This document shows positions 26,337 to 35,059 of a stretch of DNA of 64,000 nt, one piece after another (within the stretch, counting starts at the first letter, position 1; each line of letters begins with the position of its first letter). Under the pieces are notes generated by a model. The model made no database searches, was not told the DNA's origin, and saw only the letters and a program-made list of their open reading frames with translations. The translations under genes and the position numbers were made by a program. The stretch covers positions 319,144 to 383,143 of the forward strand of contig NZ_CABJDN010000008.1 of NCBI RefSeq assembly GCF_902364365.1. The letters run 5' to 3'. Source of the DNA: Bacteroides intestinalis. Its GTDB lineage: Bacteria > Bacteroidota > Bacteroidia > Bacteroidales > Bacteroidaceae.

Positions 26337-27302
26337 TTACCGTTCTAAATATTCTATTTTTCCTCTCATCTTTAAAAGATTAGGATGTACTGTAGTTCCC
26401 ATGAAGTGAATATTGGCTTTATATGGAAGAACAAGAGCTGCTGTAGAAAATACGGTATAAACATCTGTAAATCTCACACCAAACAATGATAATAATTCCA
26501 TCGGAATTTTCTTAGTGAAGATATAAGCTTTAGGAAATAAAGACGAATAATCCATGGTGTCGCGAGGATGTACTTTAATTACCAAGTTTTCCATATCACA
26601 ATCAGACAGCAATTGATTGTACAAGGAAATTTCCTCTTCTTTTTCTATAAGACCATCTTCCCACATTGGTTGAGTAAATAATACAGTTTTTTTTGATTTA
26701 ATATCATCTAAATCAGATATTGAAAAATCAAATACATACTGAATAAGTTTCTTATAAGAATCTGTCAAACTATTCCATTTGTTTTCTATGGAAATAATCT
26801 CCACTTTGTCTTTTATAGCAGTAGGTATTGGCATCAAACCAGTCAAACAGATTTTGTAAACATTAGGAGAAACACCACCACATCCATAAGCAGCAATGTT
26901 CCCCATAAGGAACTTTTTCAAAAAGAAAACTCTCCTATCAGAGGGTAATAGAGAATAATTACTGGCTCCATCTTCTATTAGGGTCATTTTATTTTCTCTC
27001 ACTACACCTGAACTAAACAAATAGTTATCACTACCATAAATTCTACAATGCTTAATAAATGGCCAACGGAACATTGATGTCCAATACAACTGTATCCTAA
27101 AGAGCCATTTCATATAGCGCTTTTGAGGTATGTGAAAACAATGGGAATAAGACATTTTTTTTATTATGGAATAAGGAAGAGATTCAGACACAAAAAAGAA
27201 TGTTTTTTTTAGATCTTCTTCTTTTACCAAAAGCATATATATCATTAATGAATATACAGTCTCTGCAAGGCAAACATGGGTAATCTCAATATTTTTTTTC
27301 AT
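26337..27302 (-). CDS. GT52-like glycosyltransferase, probable sialyl/nonulosonyl transferase
   Basis: A 321-residue protein resembling family GT52 (Lst-type lipooligosaccharide sialyltransferases). Supporting segments are THVCLAETVYSLMIYMLL at the N-terminus, TLIEDGASNY near 110, LFTQPMWEDGLIEKEEEISLYNQLL near 215, and IKVHPRDTMDYSS near 240, the K-x-HPRD motif that binds the CMP donor in related folds. The operon makes a CMP-nonulosonic acid, so a CMP-dependent transferase is expected and this is the best candidate. The assignment is by motif and context. Confidence 0.65.
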   Translation of the reverse strand: MKKNIEITHVCLAETVYSLMIYMLLVKEEDLKKTFFFVSESLPYSIIKKMSYSHCFHIPQKRYMKWLFRIQLYWTSMFRWPFIKHCRIYGSDNYLFSSGVVRENKMTLIEDGASNYSLLPSDRRVFFLKKFLMGNIAAYGCGGVSPNVYKICLTGLMPIPTAIKDKVEIISIENKWNSLTDSYKKLIQYVFDFSISDLDDIKSKKTVLFTQPMWEDGLIEKEEEISLYNQLLSDCDMENLVIKVHPRDTMDYSSLFPKAYIFTKKIPMELLSLFGVRFTDVYTVFSTAALVLPYKANIHFMGTTVHPNLLKMRGKIEYLER

Positions 27303-28282
27303 TTGGGTAAAATAAAATTCTTAATACTACGAATAGATTTCAGAAAATCATAAGCAACTTTGTACATACGATAATGAAGAAAAAAAAGAAACAACCTATT
27401 AGTTAATGGCATATAGGGGATTTTCCAAATAAAGGCATCATCATCAGGATAGGGCCAATTAAAATTCTTAAGTCGTTCTAGAGAAGAATGTGATGTTATA
27501 GAGTATCGGGCATTCAAACGGAAAGTGATGAGAGGAAAAATGATATTTTTTATTTCAGCACTTCTTGAAGTAATTAGATTCGTTACTTCCACCATATTAC
27601 TTAAAGACTTATCACTCCGCACTTGCGTATAAGCATTCTCATTACATTGGTTATAGTGATAGCCAACAAAAGGAGTAAAAGATACCGTCTGAACGTAATG
27701 AAGAGCCAACGTCATATTCATCAGCACATCTTCCCACATATTTATATCCGGCTTATATAATTCCGTAAGATTATTCAAAAGTAAGTTGCGTTTATAAATC
27801 CTTATGCAAGAAAAGTTGGGAAGGATTCCATTTAACAAAGACAATAGATACCCTTCTTTTGTTGTTTCTGCCCTTAAGCTAGATTGCACTGTTTTTGATT
27901 TATACTCCACATAATAATTGCAATAAGTTACATCACTATCAGTTTCGACTGCCCTATCATACATTTTCTCGTACATATTAGCTTCTACCCAGTCATCGGA
28001 ATCGCAAAAAGCAATATATGTACCCTGTGCAGCTTTTATACCTGTAATCCTTGTAGTAGCCAATCCGAAATTTCGCTCGTGTTCCAATAATTTTATATTA
28101 CTTTTTAAAAACGAATATCTTTTGCAAATATTCTTCAAAATCTCCATACTGCAATCAGGAGTTTTATCATTAATAAAAATAAATTCCACATTTTGCAAAG
28201 TCTGTTCAAAAAGTGAAACAGCACAACGTTCAATATACCTTTCCACGTTATAAACGGGAATAATAACAGATAATTTATACAT
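27299..28282 (-). CDS. Glycosyltransferase family 2
   Basis: A 327-residue GT-A transferase. The N-terminus reads LSVIIPVYNVERYIERCAVSLFEQTL. FINDKTPDCS near 38 and FCDSDDWVE near 92 (DxD, metal and UDP-sugar site) follow. The stop overlaps the start of the GT52-like gene as ATGA, and its own start overlaps the end of the polymerase gene by 8 nt. It adds one sugar to the repeat unit in the cytoplasm; donor unknown. Confidence 0.92.
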   Translation of the reverse strand: MYKLSVIIPVYNVERYIERCAVSLFEQTLQNVEFIFINDKTPDCSMEILKNICKRYSFLKSNIKLLEHERNFGLATTRITGIKAAQGTYIAFCDSDDWVEANMYEKMYDRAVETDSDVTYCNYYVEYKSKTVQSSLRAETTKEGYLLSLLNGILPNFSCIRIYKRNLLLNNLTELYKPDINMWEDVLMNMTLALHYVQTVSFTPFVGYHYNQCNENAYTQVRSDKSLSNMVEVTNLITSRSAEIKNIIFPLITFRLNARYSITSHSSLERLKNFNWPYPDDDAFIWKIPYMPLTNRLFLFFLHYRMYKVAYDFLKSIRSIKNFILPK

Positions 28283-29738
28283 GAGAAATGCTACTTATTA
28301 GTGAAGTTTTCTTGTAATTCCTAAATACAATATAGAAATAAATGAAAAGAGAAACCACATAGGGAGCCCACTGCATTGAAATGAATTCAAATAGATTAGC
28401 CCGAGGTATAAATGTAAATATAGTCAGAGCATGAAAGGCCCAAAAACGTCGTAAAAAATTTGAAGAGCGGAGATTATCATTTAAAAAGCAAGCTATATAT
28501 CCTACGAAAATGCCACCTGTCACTTGAGCGAATTCCTTTCCCACGGCATACAGTTGAGCTACATACGAACTACCTAACCCCATACCTTCATAAAACATAC
28601 TCTTATTGGCAATACTCGATATGTATTGTCCATACCATTTAAATTCATAGGCTTGCATTGTAAGCGCATCAATTGGAACCGGATCTTGGAGAGTGATTTT
28701 ATTCCAATAATATTCAATCAGATAACGAATATGTCCAAATAAATCCCCAAAAGAATAATCAATTTGAGAATCATAGTCAATTGTAGTTACAATAACTGTA
28801 AGAGAAACCGCTTGAGTATAAAAAAAGTCAAAAAAAGATCTGAATATATCTCCAATATTTGAATCTGTACCTCCTCGTATATTACTCATCAGCATTGAAA
28901 TGAAGAACAAAACAAACACCATACTTACAAGTACTTTCATTGGTAACTTTATTTTCCCCAAACGGTACAAATAAAACAATATAAAGACAATAGAAAGCAT
29001 GGCTAATCCACGCTGCCCAGTAGCTAATGACATAATTATATAAAAAAGAAGAGCTAATTTATCCCAAGCTCTCATCTTCCTTTCTCTACTTATGATGATA
29101 AATAATGATATCTCATAAAATGTTTCCAAAAACATCATCAACAGATTACGATTAATATCATACCCTTCTTTAAACAAAGCATAATAACCATCAGACAACA
29201 TTGCAAAGAATATCTGATAAGAAAAATATGCCTTAGCAATAAATCCGATAACAAGCATTGTATAAACTACTCGATCGGACAAAGTATCAGTCTTTGTTAA
29301 GCAATTTATAGGATAATCAGTCCTCTTTCTATTTTTTTTACGTTGTCGCCACAACAGAGAGCCAAGGTTATAACTGAGTAAAGCTATTATTAGGTTTAGA
29401 ATAGCCTCATTAAGGATATTTACAGAAACAGATCTGGATAGAAAAAAACCAAAATAGCATACATCCCATTCATCTGTAAATAAATCAAATAATAATCTAT
29501 TACCTAAAAAGAACACAAAGAATCCGATAAATAGATTATCGAAATTTTTCCATGTGCCATGAAAGTAAGTATGCATACATATTGATTCTACTACTACTAA
29601 TAGAAATATCACTTCAAGAATTGTTTTCGCCTCAAAGGTATATACATCTAAATTGTAATAGCATACTCCGACTAACAAAAGTATACATGTCTGCAAACAG
29701 ACAGCTACCACATGCGCCCTATCAGATATTAGAACCAT
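28275..29738 (-). CDS. Wzy-type O-antigen/capsule polymerase
   Basis: A 487-residue polytopic membrane protein with about 12 predicted helices and a long periplasmic loop near residues 290-400, containing DYSFGDLFGHIRYLIEYYWNK and SKMFYEGMGLGSSYVAQLYA-like sequence. The GLGSSYVAQLY segment and overall plan fit the O-antigen polymerase Wzy group (PF14296-like). It would join lipid-linked repeats in the periplasm. Wzx (32023), Wzy and an initiating transferase in one operon define a Wzx/Wzy-dependent pathway. Confidence 0.82.
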   Translation of the reverse strand: MVLISDRAHVVAVCLQTCILLLVGVCYYNLDVYTFEAKTILEVIFLLVVVESICMHTYFHGTWKNFDNLFIGFFVFFLGNRLLFDLFTDEWDVCYFGFFLSRSVSVNILNEAILNLIIALLSYNLGSLLWRQRKKNRKRTDYPINCLTKTDTLSDRVVYTMLVIGFIAKAYFSYQIFFAMLSDGYYALFKEGYDINRNLLMMFLETFYEISLFIIISRERKMRAWDKLALLFYIIMSLATGQRGLAMLSIVFILFYLYRLGKIKLPMKVLVSMVFVLFFISMLMSNIRGGTDSNIGDIFRSFFDFFYTQAVSLTVIVTTIDYDSQIDYSFGDLFGHIRYLIEYYWNKITLQDPVPIDALTMQAYEFKWYGQYISSIANKSMFYEGMGLGSSYVAQLYAVGKEFAQVTGGIFVGYIACFLNDNLRSSNFLRRFWAFHALTIFTFIPRANLFEFISMQWAPYVVSLFIYFYIVFRNYKKTSLISSISHV

Positions 29739-29751
29739 CTACAAATACTTA

Positions 29752-30906
29752 CTATATCAGGAGTTCAATAAACTCTCTCACACAACCTTCCCCACCTTTC
29801 TTTTTCATCTGATAGATGCCATCTATTCCTTTCACCATCTCACAAGCATCTGCCGGACAAGCCCTAATACCTACTGCACTTAACAATTCATAGCAGTTTC
29901 TATCATCACCAATATAGGCAACCTCATTGAGTAAGATTCCTTCTTTATCGCAAATGTCTTTTGCTGCTTCTAATTTTCCTCCATCACGTTTACCTTGAAT
30001 CAGAAAATCAATTTTCAGTTTTTTAGCCCTATTTGCAACGATATGAGTATTTTCACTCGTAATAATACCTGTCTTAATACCTGATTCATGTAGAAGTTGA
30101 AAGCCCATGCCATCACGTGTATTAAACTTTTTCAGCTCATCTCCCAATTCAGAATAATACATACCACTATCTGTAAGCGTTCCGTCCACATCGCTGATAA
30201 ACAGTTTTATCTTCTTGGAGAGTTTCTCAACTTTTGAAAGGATATGTTTTCGCATCAGATTCTCTAATACAATCCAATCATCAGGTTCATCAATCTCCGT
30301 CGCTGTATACTCAGGCATTTCATAAATACCTATATGACCACTCAAACGGTTCTTATTTTCGAGGATATTTTTTACCGTATTGATATAGAATGCACCATTC
30401 TCCATCAACATACCAGCAAAATCCTGACGACGAGGTCGATTGCAATAGTCATAATTCAGACTGGTGCCATCCTCATTCCAGAAAAAGCGGAAGTTACGCA
30501 CACAAGTAAGCAAGGAATCGTATTCTTTTTGAGAATAAAGAGTTAGTGCTTCAGTGAAATGTTTAGACTCCGTCAAAGGTGAAGTAGCTTGCACGAGCAT
30601 AAAAACATTTGTCTCATTAAGATGAGCATAATTTATGTACTCCAACATAACACTTTCTGTACTAGCCGTATCGCAAGCATTCTCAGCAGAGCGACGATAA
30701 ATAGTTGTTTTTTTATATGACTGAGAAAGTATCACATTCTCTATTTCATAGCTATCAGTAGCTATGACAATTTCATCAACCAACGGACAGTTTTCCAAAG
30801 CTTCAATATTCCAACAGACCAATGGTTTACCACAAAAAGACTTTATGTTTTTAAAAGGAATAGATTTACTCCCTCCTCTTACAGGTATAAATGCAATAGT
30901 TTTCAT
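29752..30906 (-). CDS. CMP-nonulosonate synthetase fused to KdsC-like HAD phosphatase
   Basis: A 384-residue two-domain enzyme. Residues 1-225 are an acylneuraminate cytidylyltransferase: IAFIPVRGGSKSIPFKNI at the CTP site, LVQATSPLTESKHF near 104, and RPRRQDFAGMLMENGAFYI near 155. Residues ~235-384 are a KdsC-type HAD phosphatase with ISDVDGTLTDSGMYYS (two catalytic Asp), a conserved Lys, and YIGDDRNCYELL. The fusion implies that the pathway goes through a 9-phosphate, which the phosphatase removes before CMP activation. A related fused layout occurs in animal CMP-sialate synthetases. The start overlaps the stop of a small broken gene as ATGA. Confidence 0.88.
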   Translation of the reverse strand: MKTIAFIPVRGGSKSIPFKNIKSFCGKPLVCWNIEALENCPLVDEIVIATDSYEIENVILSQSYKKTTIYRRSAENACDTASTESVMLEYINYAHLNETNVFMLVQATSPLTESKHFTEALTLYSQKEYDSLLTCVRNFRFFWNEDGTSLNYDYCNRPRRQDFAGMLMENGAFYINTVKNILENKNRLSGHIGIYEMPEYTATEIDEPDDWIVLENLMRKHILSKVEKLSKKIKLFISDVDGTLTDSGMYYSELGDELKKFNTRDGMGFQLLHESGIKTGIITSENTHIVANRAKKLKIDFLIQGKRDGGKLEAAKDICDKEGILLNEVAYIGDDRNCYELLSAVGIRACPADACEMVKGIDGIYQMKKKGGEGCVREFIELLI

Positions 30907-31129
30907 TTGACATTATAATTAAACTGCTTTCCAAACAAGAAAAAAGCTACATATCGATTCTTTTTCATGAATTTAGCGAGTATTATGTATAATACCACAA
31001 TGCAGAAAAAGAAAGTTGGAGCAAAAAACTCTCTCTTCTTATTATAGTTGTTGCAAAAAAGCCACTTATCATCATAAATAGTGATAAGCTTACGAACATT
31101 AATCCAACAACCTTACCATTATTTACCAT
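30903..31129 (-). pseudogene. Small two-helix membrane protein gene with a frameshift at an (AG)4-T6 tract
   Basis: An ATG at 31129 overlaps the NeuB-like stop by 7 nt and opens a frame (MVNNGKVVGLMFVSLSLF...) that ends early at 48 residues. The other frame, from mid-gene onward, continues as EFFAPTFFFCIVVLYIILAK and ends in TGA at 30905-30903, overlapping the next ATG as ATGA. The 227-nt span is 75 codons plus 2 nt. Removing one AG from the (AG)4 at 31036-31029, or adding one T to the T6 at 31028-31023, would join both halves into a 74-75 residue protein with two membrane helices separated by an RRE(S) turn. It could be a true mutation, a phase-variable tract or a sequencing error. No family recognised. 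Confidence 0.55.
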
Positions 31130-31995
31130 TTAATCTGATTCTTTTTCAGTTTATTGCGCTGTACCTCTTCAATATCAAGTACATCTTTTTCTTTATACAT
31201 AAGGGCTTTTGCTACAGCACGACAATCACGAGCCAATTTTCTAACCCCATCAGGTTCCAAAGAAGCAGCATGATCCGTTCCTTTCCAGGTACGATCCAAG
31301 GTATAGTGGCGCTCTATCCATTCGGCACCCAAAGCCACAGCGGCTGAATCTACAGCTATGCCTAAATGATGACCGGAAAAACCTATAGCTTTCACGCGAT
31401 TAGAATATAGTTCACGTAAACGAGACAACTCAAGTAAACAAATATCTTCAAATGGAACTGGATAACCTGAAGTACAATCATATATGATGAGATCTTTGTT
31501 ACGCCCCTTTCTTTCAAAAAAAGCAATAATTCGTTCCTCTTCCTCGCGTGTTGTCATACCAAAAGAAAGGTGTATTTCGCCTCCAAAATTATCACACAAG
31601 TATTCCAATAATCCTTTGTTCAGATTACAAGCAGAAGGAACCTTTATTAAACTAGGATGTAATGTACATATTTCTTTAGCAGATGTAATATCCCAGACAG
31701 AAGTAGAATACTCTATTCCAAACTCGTTGCACCACTCTTGCAATTGAGAATGTTGCTCTAATGAGAATTCCAAGAATTCTCTATGTGCACCATAAGTTGG
31801 ACCATAGGAATTTCCTGGATGGGGATGTGGGGCATTGTATTCTTCAGAAGTCAACAATTCCTTATTACATCTTTTCTGGAACTTTACCACATCAGCTTTA
31901 CAATAAGTAGCTGCAGTCATAATCATCTCTTTAGCAATTTCCATATCGCCCTTATGATTACAGCCTATTTCTGCAATAATTTTAGGTGCTTTCAT
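31123..31995 (-). CDS. NeuB-like nonulosonate (sialate/Kdn 9-phosphate) synthase, short form
   Basis: A 290-residue PEP-dependent condensing enzyme with the NeuB TIM-barrel pattern: IAEIGCNHKGDMEIAKEMI at the N-terminus, VKFQKRCNKELLT near 36, KVPSACNLN near 123, LSFGMTTREEEE near 143, GFSGHHLGIAVDSAAVALGAEWIERHYTLDR near 205-235. It ends after the barrel; the C-terminal SAF/antifreeze-like domain of ~340-residue bacterial NeuB proteins is absent. Barrel-only synthases pair with phosphatases in Bacteroides Kdn synthesis, so the substrate could be Man-6-P or ManNAc-6-P. No NeuC-type epimerase is in the locus. Confidence 0.85.
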   Translation of the reverse strand: MKAPKIIAEIGCNHKGDMEIAKEMIMTAATYCKADVVKFQKRCNKELLTSEEYNAPHPHPGNSYGPTYGAHREFLEFSLEQHSQLQEWCNEFGIEYSTSVWDITSAKEICTLHPSLIKVPSACNLNKGLLEYLCDNFGGEIHLSFGMTTREEEERIIAFFERKGRNKDLIIYDCTSGYPVPFEDICLLELSRLRELYSNRVKAIGFSGHHLGIAVDSAAVALGAEWIERHYTLDRTWKGTDHAASLEPDGVRKLARDCRAVAKALMYKEKDVLDIEEVQRNKLKKNQIKW

Positions 31996-32022
31996 TGAAA
32001 TAATATTTTTAATGAGTATTTA

Positions 32023-33543
32023 TTATAAATGAAGTTTATCACGGAGTAATCGGATACAAAATGACTTCTCAATATTGTCTAAGCCAATGAGCCAAACTAT
32101 GAACGGAATTAGAAATATAGAAAGTAAACATGTACACAAAACTCTATATAATGAAGGTGACATTAGCGTCGAAATGCTATATATGCACAAAAAAGCTACT
32201 CCAAACACAAGACAAAGTTTAATAATTACTTGCTTTATGTATTTATTAAGTTCCAATTGAATTTCGACTTTTGCCTGCCAAAGAATTGATCCTGCATATA
32301 AAACTGAAAGCAAAATGGAGACAAAGTATGGCACCAGTGGAACATCACCCAAGATTCTCAAAAGCCAATAGGTAATAGGTATATTGCAAAGCAAAATAGT
32401 ACTGGAATATAATTGATATCTCTTAATTTTATTCGCTGCTTGAAAAGCTGCTATAATCTGGTTCACCTGAGTCTCTATAAGCATAGATATAATCATTAAT
32501 ATAGAGATTTCCACAGTATATTGAGGGACATCACCCAACCATAACATTAATATGGTATTCATTTCAATAATGAGAGGGATACTGATTAACATTAATAAGT
32601 AAAAAGCCAACTTAGCACTGCGAAATACCAAATTCCACATTTCTACTGTATCGCCTACTGCGTAAAACTTTGTAATCTGAGGGCGAGTAGCCATATAAAG
32701 ATTATTAACAAATTGCATTAATACTCCATATATCTGCTGAGCAATGGAATGAGCAGCATTCAGAATAGTTCCAAAAAACAAATTTAGCAGTACATTCAAG
32801 CCTTGCTGCCTCGATATGATTGCCAAAGACCCCACAACATTCCACCCTGAATAAGTCAGCAACTCTTTTCCTGTCTTAGAACTCCATGAGAAACTATAAT
32901 TCTTACACTCTGCAAACTGAAATCTACAATACAACCAATATACGGCCTGAACTAATACCGCAACTACAAATATTAAAATCGCATAAACAATTAACTTATC
33001 CTTTAAGATGTATTGTAAAGCTATTGCTACACCTAATTTTAATACACATTCTAAAATACTAAGATAAGCAAAAAGAGACATCCTTTCGTGCGCTATCACA
33101 GTAGCCATATAAGGAATAACCATCAGATTAATAACGAAAGCCAATAACGAAAATTGATAACACCAATTAGCTGCTATAAGTCTATCTGCCGGAATATTCA
33201 TTTGGTAATTTAAAAACCATATCCCCCCTATTTCCAATACAATAAAAGAAATTATAGCAAATACAATATATATACTAACAGTTGTATCAAATGTTCGTTT
33301 AAGTAGCTTAATATCCCTTTTACCTAAGGCATAGGCTATAAATCTTTGCGAACCCGAAGAAAGAGAACCACCGATAAAGGAGAACATCGCTACTATTCCC
33401 CCCACTACATAATAAAGACCGTAATCAGATGCACCAAGAGTCCTTAAAACTATAGGTACTGTATATAGTTGTACTATAATCAACAGAAACATTCTAAAGT
33501 ACAACAGAAGAGTATTCTTGGCAATTCTCGTATTAGTACTCAC
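32023..33543 (-). CDS. Wzx-type polysaccharide flippase
   Basis: A 506-residue polytopic protein with 12-14 helices of the MOP (oligosaccharidyl-lipid flippase) superfamily. The N-terminus (NTLLLYFRMFLLIIVQLYTVPIVLRTLGASDYGLYYVVGGIV) is the characteristic first two helices of Wzx/RfbX proteins. It would move the undecaprenyl-linked repeat unit to the periplasmic face. It is the first biosynthetic gene after upxZ, a common position. Confidence 0.9.
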   Translation of the reverse strand: MSTNTRIAKNTLLLYFRMFLLIIVQLYTVPIVLRTLGASDYGLYYVVGGIVAMFSFIGGSLSSGSQRFIAYALGKRDIKLLKRTFDTTVSIYIVFAIISFIVLEIGGIWFLNYQMNIPADRLIAANWCYQFSLLAFVINLMVIPYMATVIAHERMSLFAYLSILECVLKLGVAIALQYILKDKLIVYAILIFVVAVLVQAVYWLYCRFQFAECKNYSFSWSSKTGKELLTYSGWNVVGSLAIISRQQGLNVLLNLFFGTILNAAHSIAQQIYGVLMQFVNNLYMATRPQITKFYAVGDTVEMWNLVFRSAKLAFYLLMLISIPLIIEMNTILMLWLGDVPQYTVEISILMIISMLIETQVNQIIAAFQAANKIKRYQLYSSTILLCNIPITYWLLRILGDVPLVPYFVSILLSVLYAGSILWQAKVEIQLELNKYIKQVIIKLCLVFGVAFLCIYSISTLMSPSLYRVLCTCLLSIFLIPFIVWLIGLDNIEKSFCIRLLRDKLHL

Positions 33544-33682
33544 TACAAGAAAAATTATGAAAGTCTATATACTCCGACATAAATACTATCTACGACAATT
33601 GCAGAAATATGATTGGTGTATTTCACAAATCCACAATACTCCCCAAGCATATCATCACAAATTCTATTTCCCAATAGAATCA

Positions 33683-34159
33683 TTATCCTTTCACTTCCTC
33701 AAACGGATACGGATTTTCCTCAAAATTTTGCAATTCTTTAATAATTTCCAACTGTTCCGAAGTAAACTCTGCTTTATTCCAAGTATTAATAATTTCATGA
33801 GCCTCCTTCGCTAAACTCTCATCATAAAACTCACTATAACAATACGTCAATAGCCTAACTTTTAACAACGAAGGAGAAAGTTTTGGAAGCACCTCCCAGC
33901 TACGATCCAACACATTCTGAACATATTCCTGCTTACTACCATTATCATAGATAGTAGCAGCAAAAGCTACCAACAAGCCAAGACAGAGTTCAGCCTCCTC
34001 CTCGACCGTAGTTCCACGAGTATTATAAAGTTCAATAGCTCGTTCGTAGACATCACGATTCAAACATGTAAATTGGTCCGCATAAACGGGGCTTCCATCT
34101 AGCCCATAAGTTAGAAGATGATGGGCTAAAGAAAATAATGATGAAGAATTAGAATCCAT
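33683..34159 (-). CDS. upxZ: UpxZ family inhibitor of heterologous capsule antitermination
   Basis: A 158-residue small acidic helical protein with the UpxZ opening SLAHHLLTYGLDGSPVYADQFTCLNRDVYERAIELY and a body of helices. UpxZ proteins of Bacteroides block the UpxY antiterminators of other capsule loci, so that one locus tends to be expressed at a time. The order upxY-upxZ-biosynthesis genes is the standard one. A 139-bp gap separates it from the flippase gene and contains nothing recognisable. Confidence 0.9.
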   Translation of the reverse strand: MDSNSSSLFSLAHHLLTYGLDGSPVYADQFTCLNRDVYERAIELYNTRGTTVEEEAELCLGLLVAFAATIYDNGSKQEYVQNVLDRSWEVLPKLSPSLLKVRLLTYCYSEFYDESLAKEAHEIINTWNKAEFTSEQLEIIKELQNFEENPYPFEEVKG

Positions 34160-34211
34160 ATTATAAATTGTTTTATTTCAAAAAGAGAATTTCCCTTAAC
34201 AGACTTAAGAT

Positions 34212-34255
34212 GATAATAGTATTATCAACCAATAGCTACTATCAATACTATTATC
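34212..34255 (-). promoter_or_regulatory. Hairpin between upxY and upxZ
   Basis: GATAATAGTATT (34212-34223) and AATACTATTATC (34244-34255) are perfect complements (12 bp, 20-nt loop). The hairpin begins at the upxY stop codon. No T-run follows on the minus strand, so it is more likely an RNA-processing or mRNA-stability element than an intrinsic terminator. Confidence 0.5.
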
Positions 34256-34826
34256 AATCAATAGCCACCGGTTCAACAAGTGAAGGCGGTATAAAAGTAG
34301 TAGCAATAGCCATGACACCTTCAATATTAACGACCACACGGCGATCATGCCTGATGCGAACAAACTCGCCGATAACGCCTTTAAAGACACCATCTGTGAT
34401 ACGAACTTTCTGACCTTTCACCAGGTTCAATTCAGCTGACTCAATATAAAGAACTGCTTCGTCGTAACTACCCGCCACGAGAATAAAGTTACGCATCTGC
34501 GCATCAGGAATAACGACCGGACGACAATATTCACGATTCATAATGAAACGTATAGGCATTTTTCCCTCGAGTTCATCCTTCAAAGCATCTATACGCTTAC
34601 GAGTAGAATGAATAAAGACAAGATTATGTATGGCAGGAACCAACTTACGTACACGCTTACCACCTTTCATTACTATTCCATAACGCATAGGGATAAAACT
34701 CTCTATGTTTTCCTCGTCCAAAATAGCTTTCAAAGCCAATTCACGACTATAGGAAACACGAACAGCAAACCAGTGGAGTAATTGAGAGTTAGGAGTAGAA
34801 AGTTGAGAGTCAGCACTTTCGTTCAT
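34254..34826 (-). CDS. upxY: UpxY family transcription antiterminator (NusG-like)
   Basis: A 190-residue NusG paralogue. The NGN domain starts with HWFAVRVSYSRELALKAILDEENIESFIPM and continues through PAIHNLVFIHSTRKRID; a KOW motif (KVRITDGVFKGVIGEFVRIRHDRRVVVNIEG) is at the C-terminus. UpxY proteins bind RNA polymerase on the 5' leader of their own capsule operon and prevent early termination. First gene of the operon, about 230 bp downstream of an invertible promoter segment. The N-terminal ~17 residues (Ser/Gln-rich) are variable among relatives. Confidence 0.95.
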   Translation of the reverse strand: MNESADSQLSTPNSQLLHWFAVRVSYSRELALKAILDEENIESFIPMRYGIVMKGGKRVRKLVPAIHNLVFIHSTRKRIDALKDELEGKMPIRFIMNREYCRPVVIPDAQMRNFILVAGSYDEAVLYIESAELNLVKGQKVRITDGVFKGVIGEFVRIRHDRRVVVNIEGVMAIATTFIPPSLVEPVAID

Positions 34827-34834
34827 GAAATTTT

Positions 34835-34851
34835 CGCGAAGTTACTTCGCG
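34835..34851 (-). promoter_or_regulatory. Hairpin in the upxY leader just before the start codon
   Basis: CGCGAAGT and ACTTCGCG around a single base (34835-34851) make a GC-rich stem-loop that ends 9 nt before the upxY ATG at 34826. It could limit ribosome access, or be read by UpxY in the leader. The rest of the ~230-nt leader to 35059 shows no reading frame. Confidence 0.45.
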
Positions 34852-35059
34852 TCAGGATATTTTTTAGGGACACCGGAGTAGTGAAATACCTACCGGTCAA
34901 GTTATGTAATGCGATTATTTTAAGTAGCCTAACTTGCATTCATTTTATTCCAGCGCTTCCTACCGTCGCGGAAAAAGAAGCAATGAAACAGTTATGTGGA
35001 ACTTTTTATAGATAAAAAGCTATAAACGAATAGATTAGAAAGAAAAATCGTTTTTTAAT

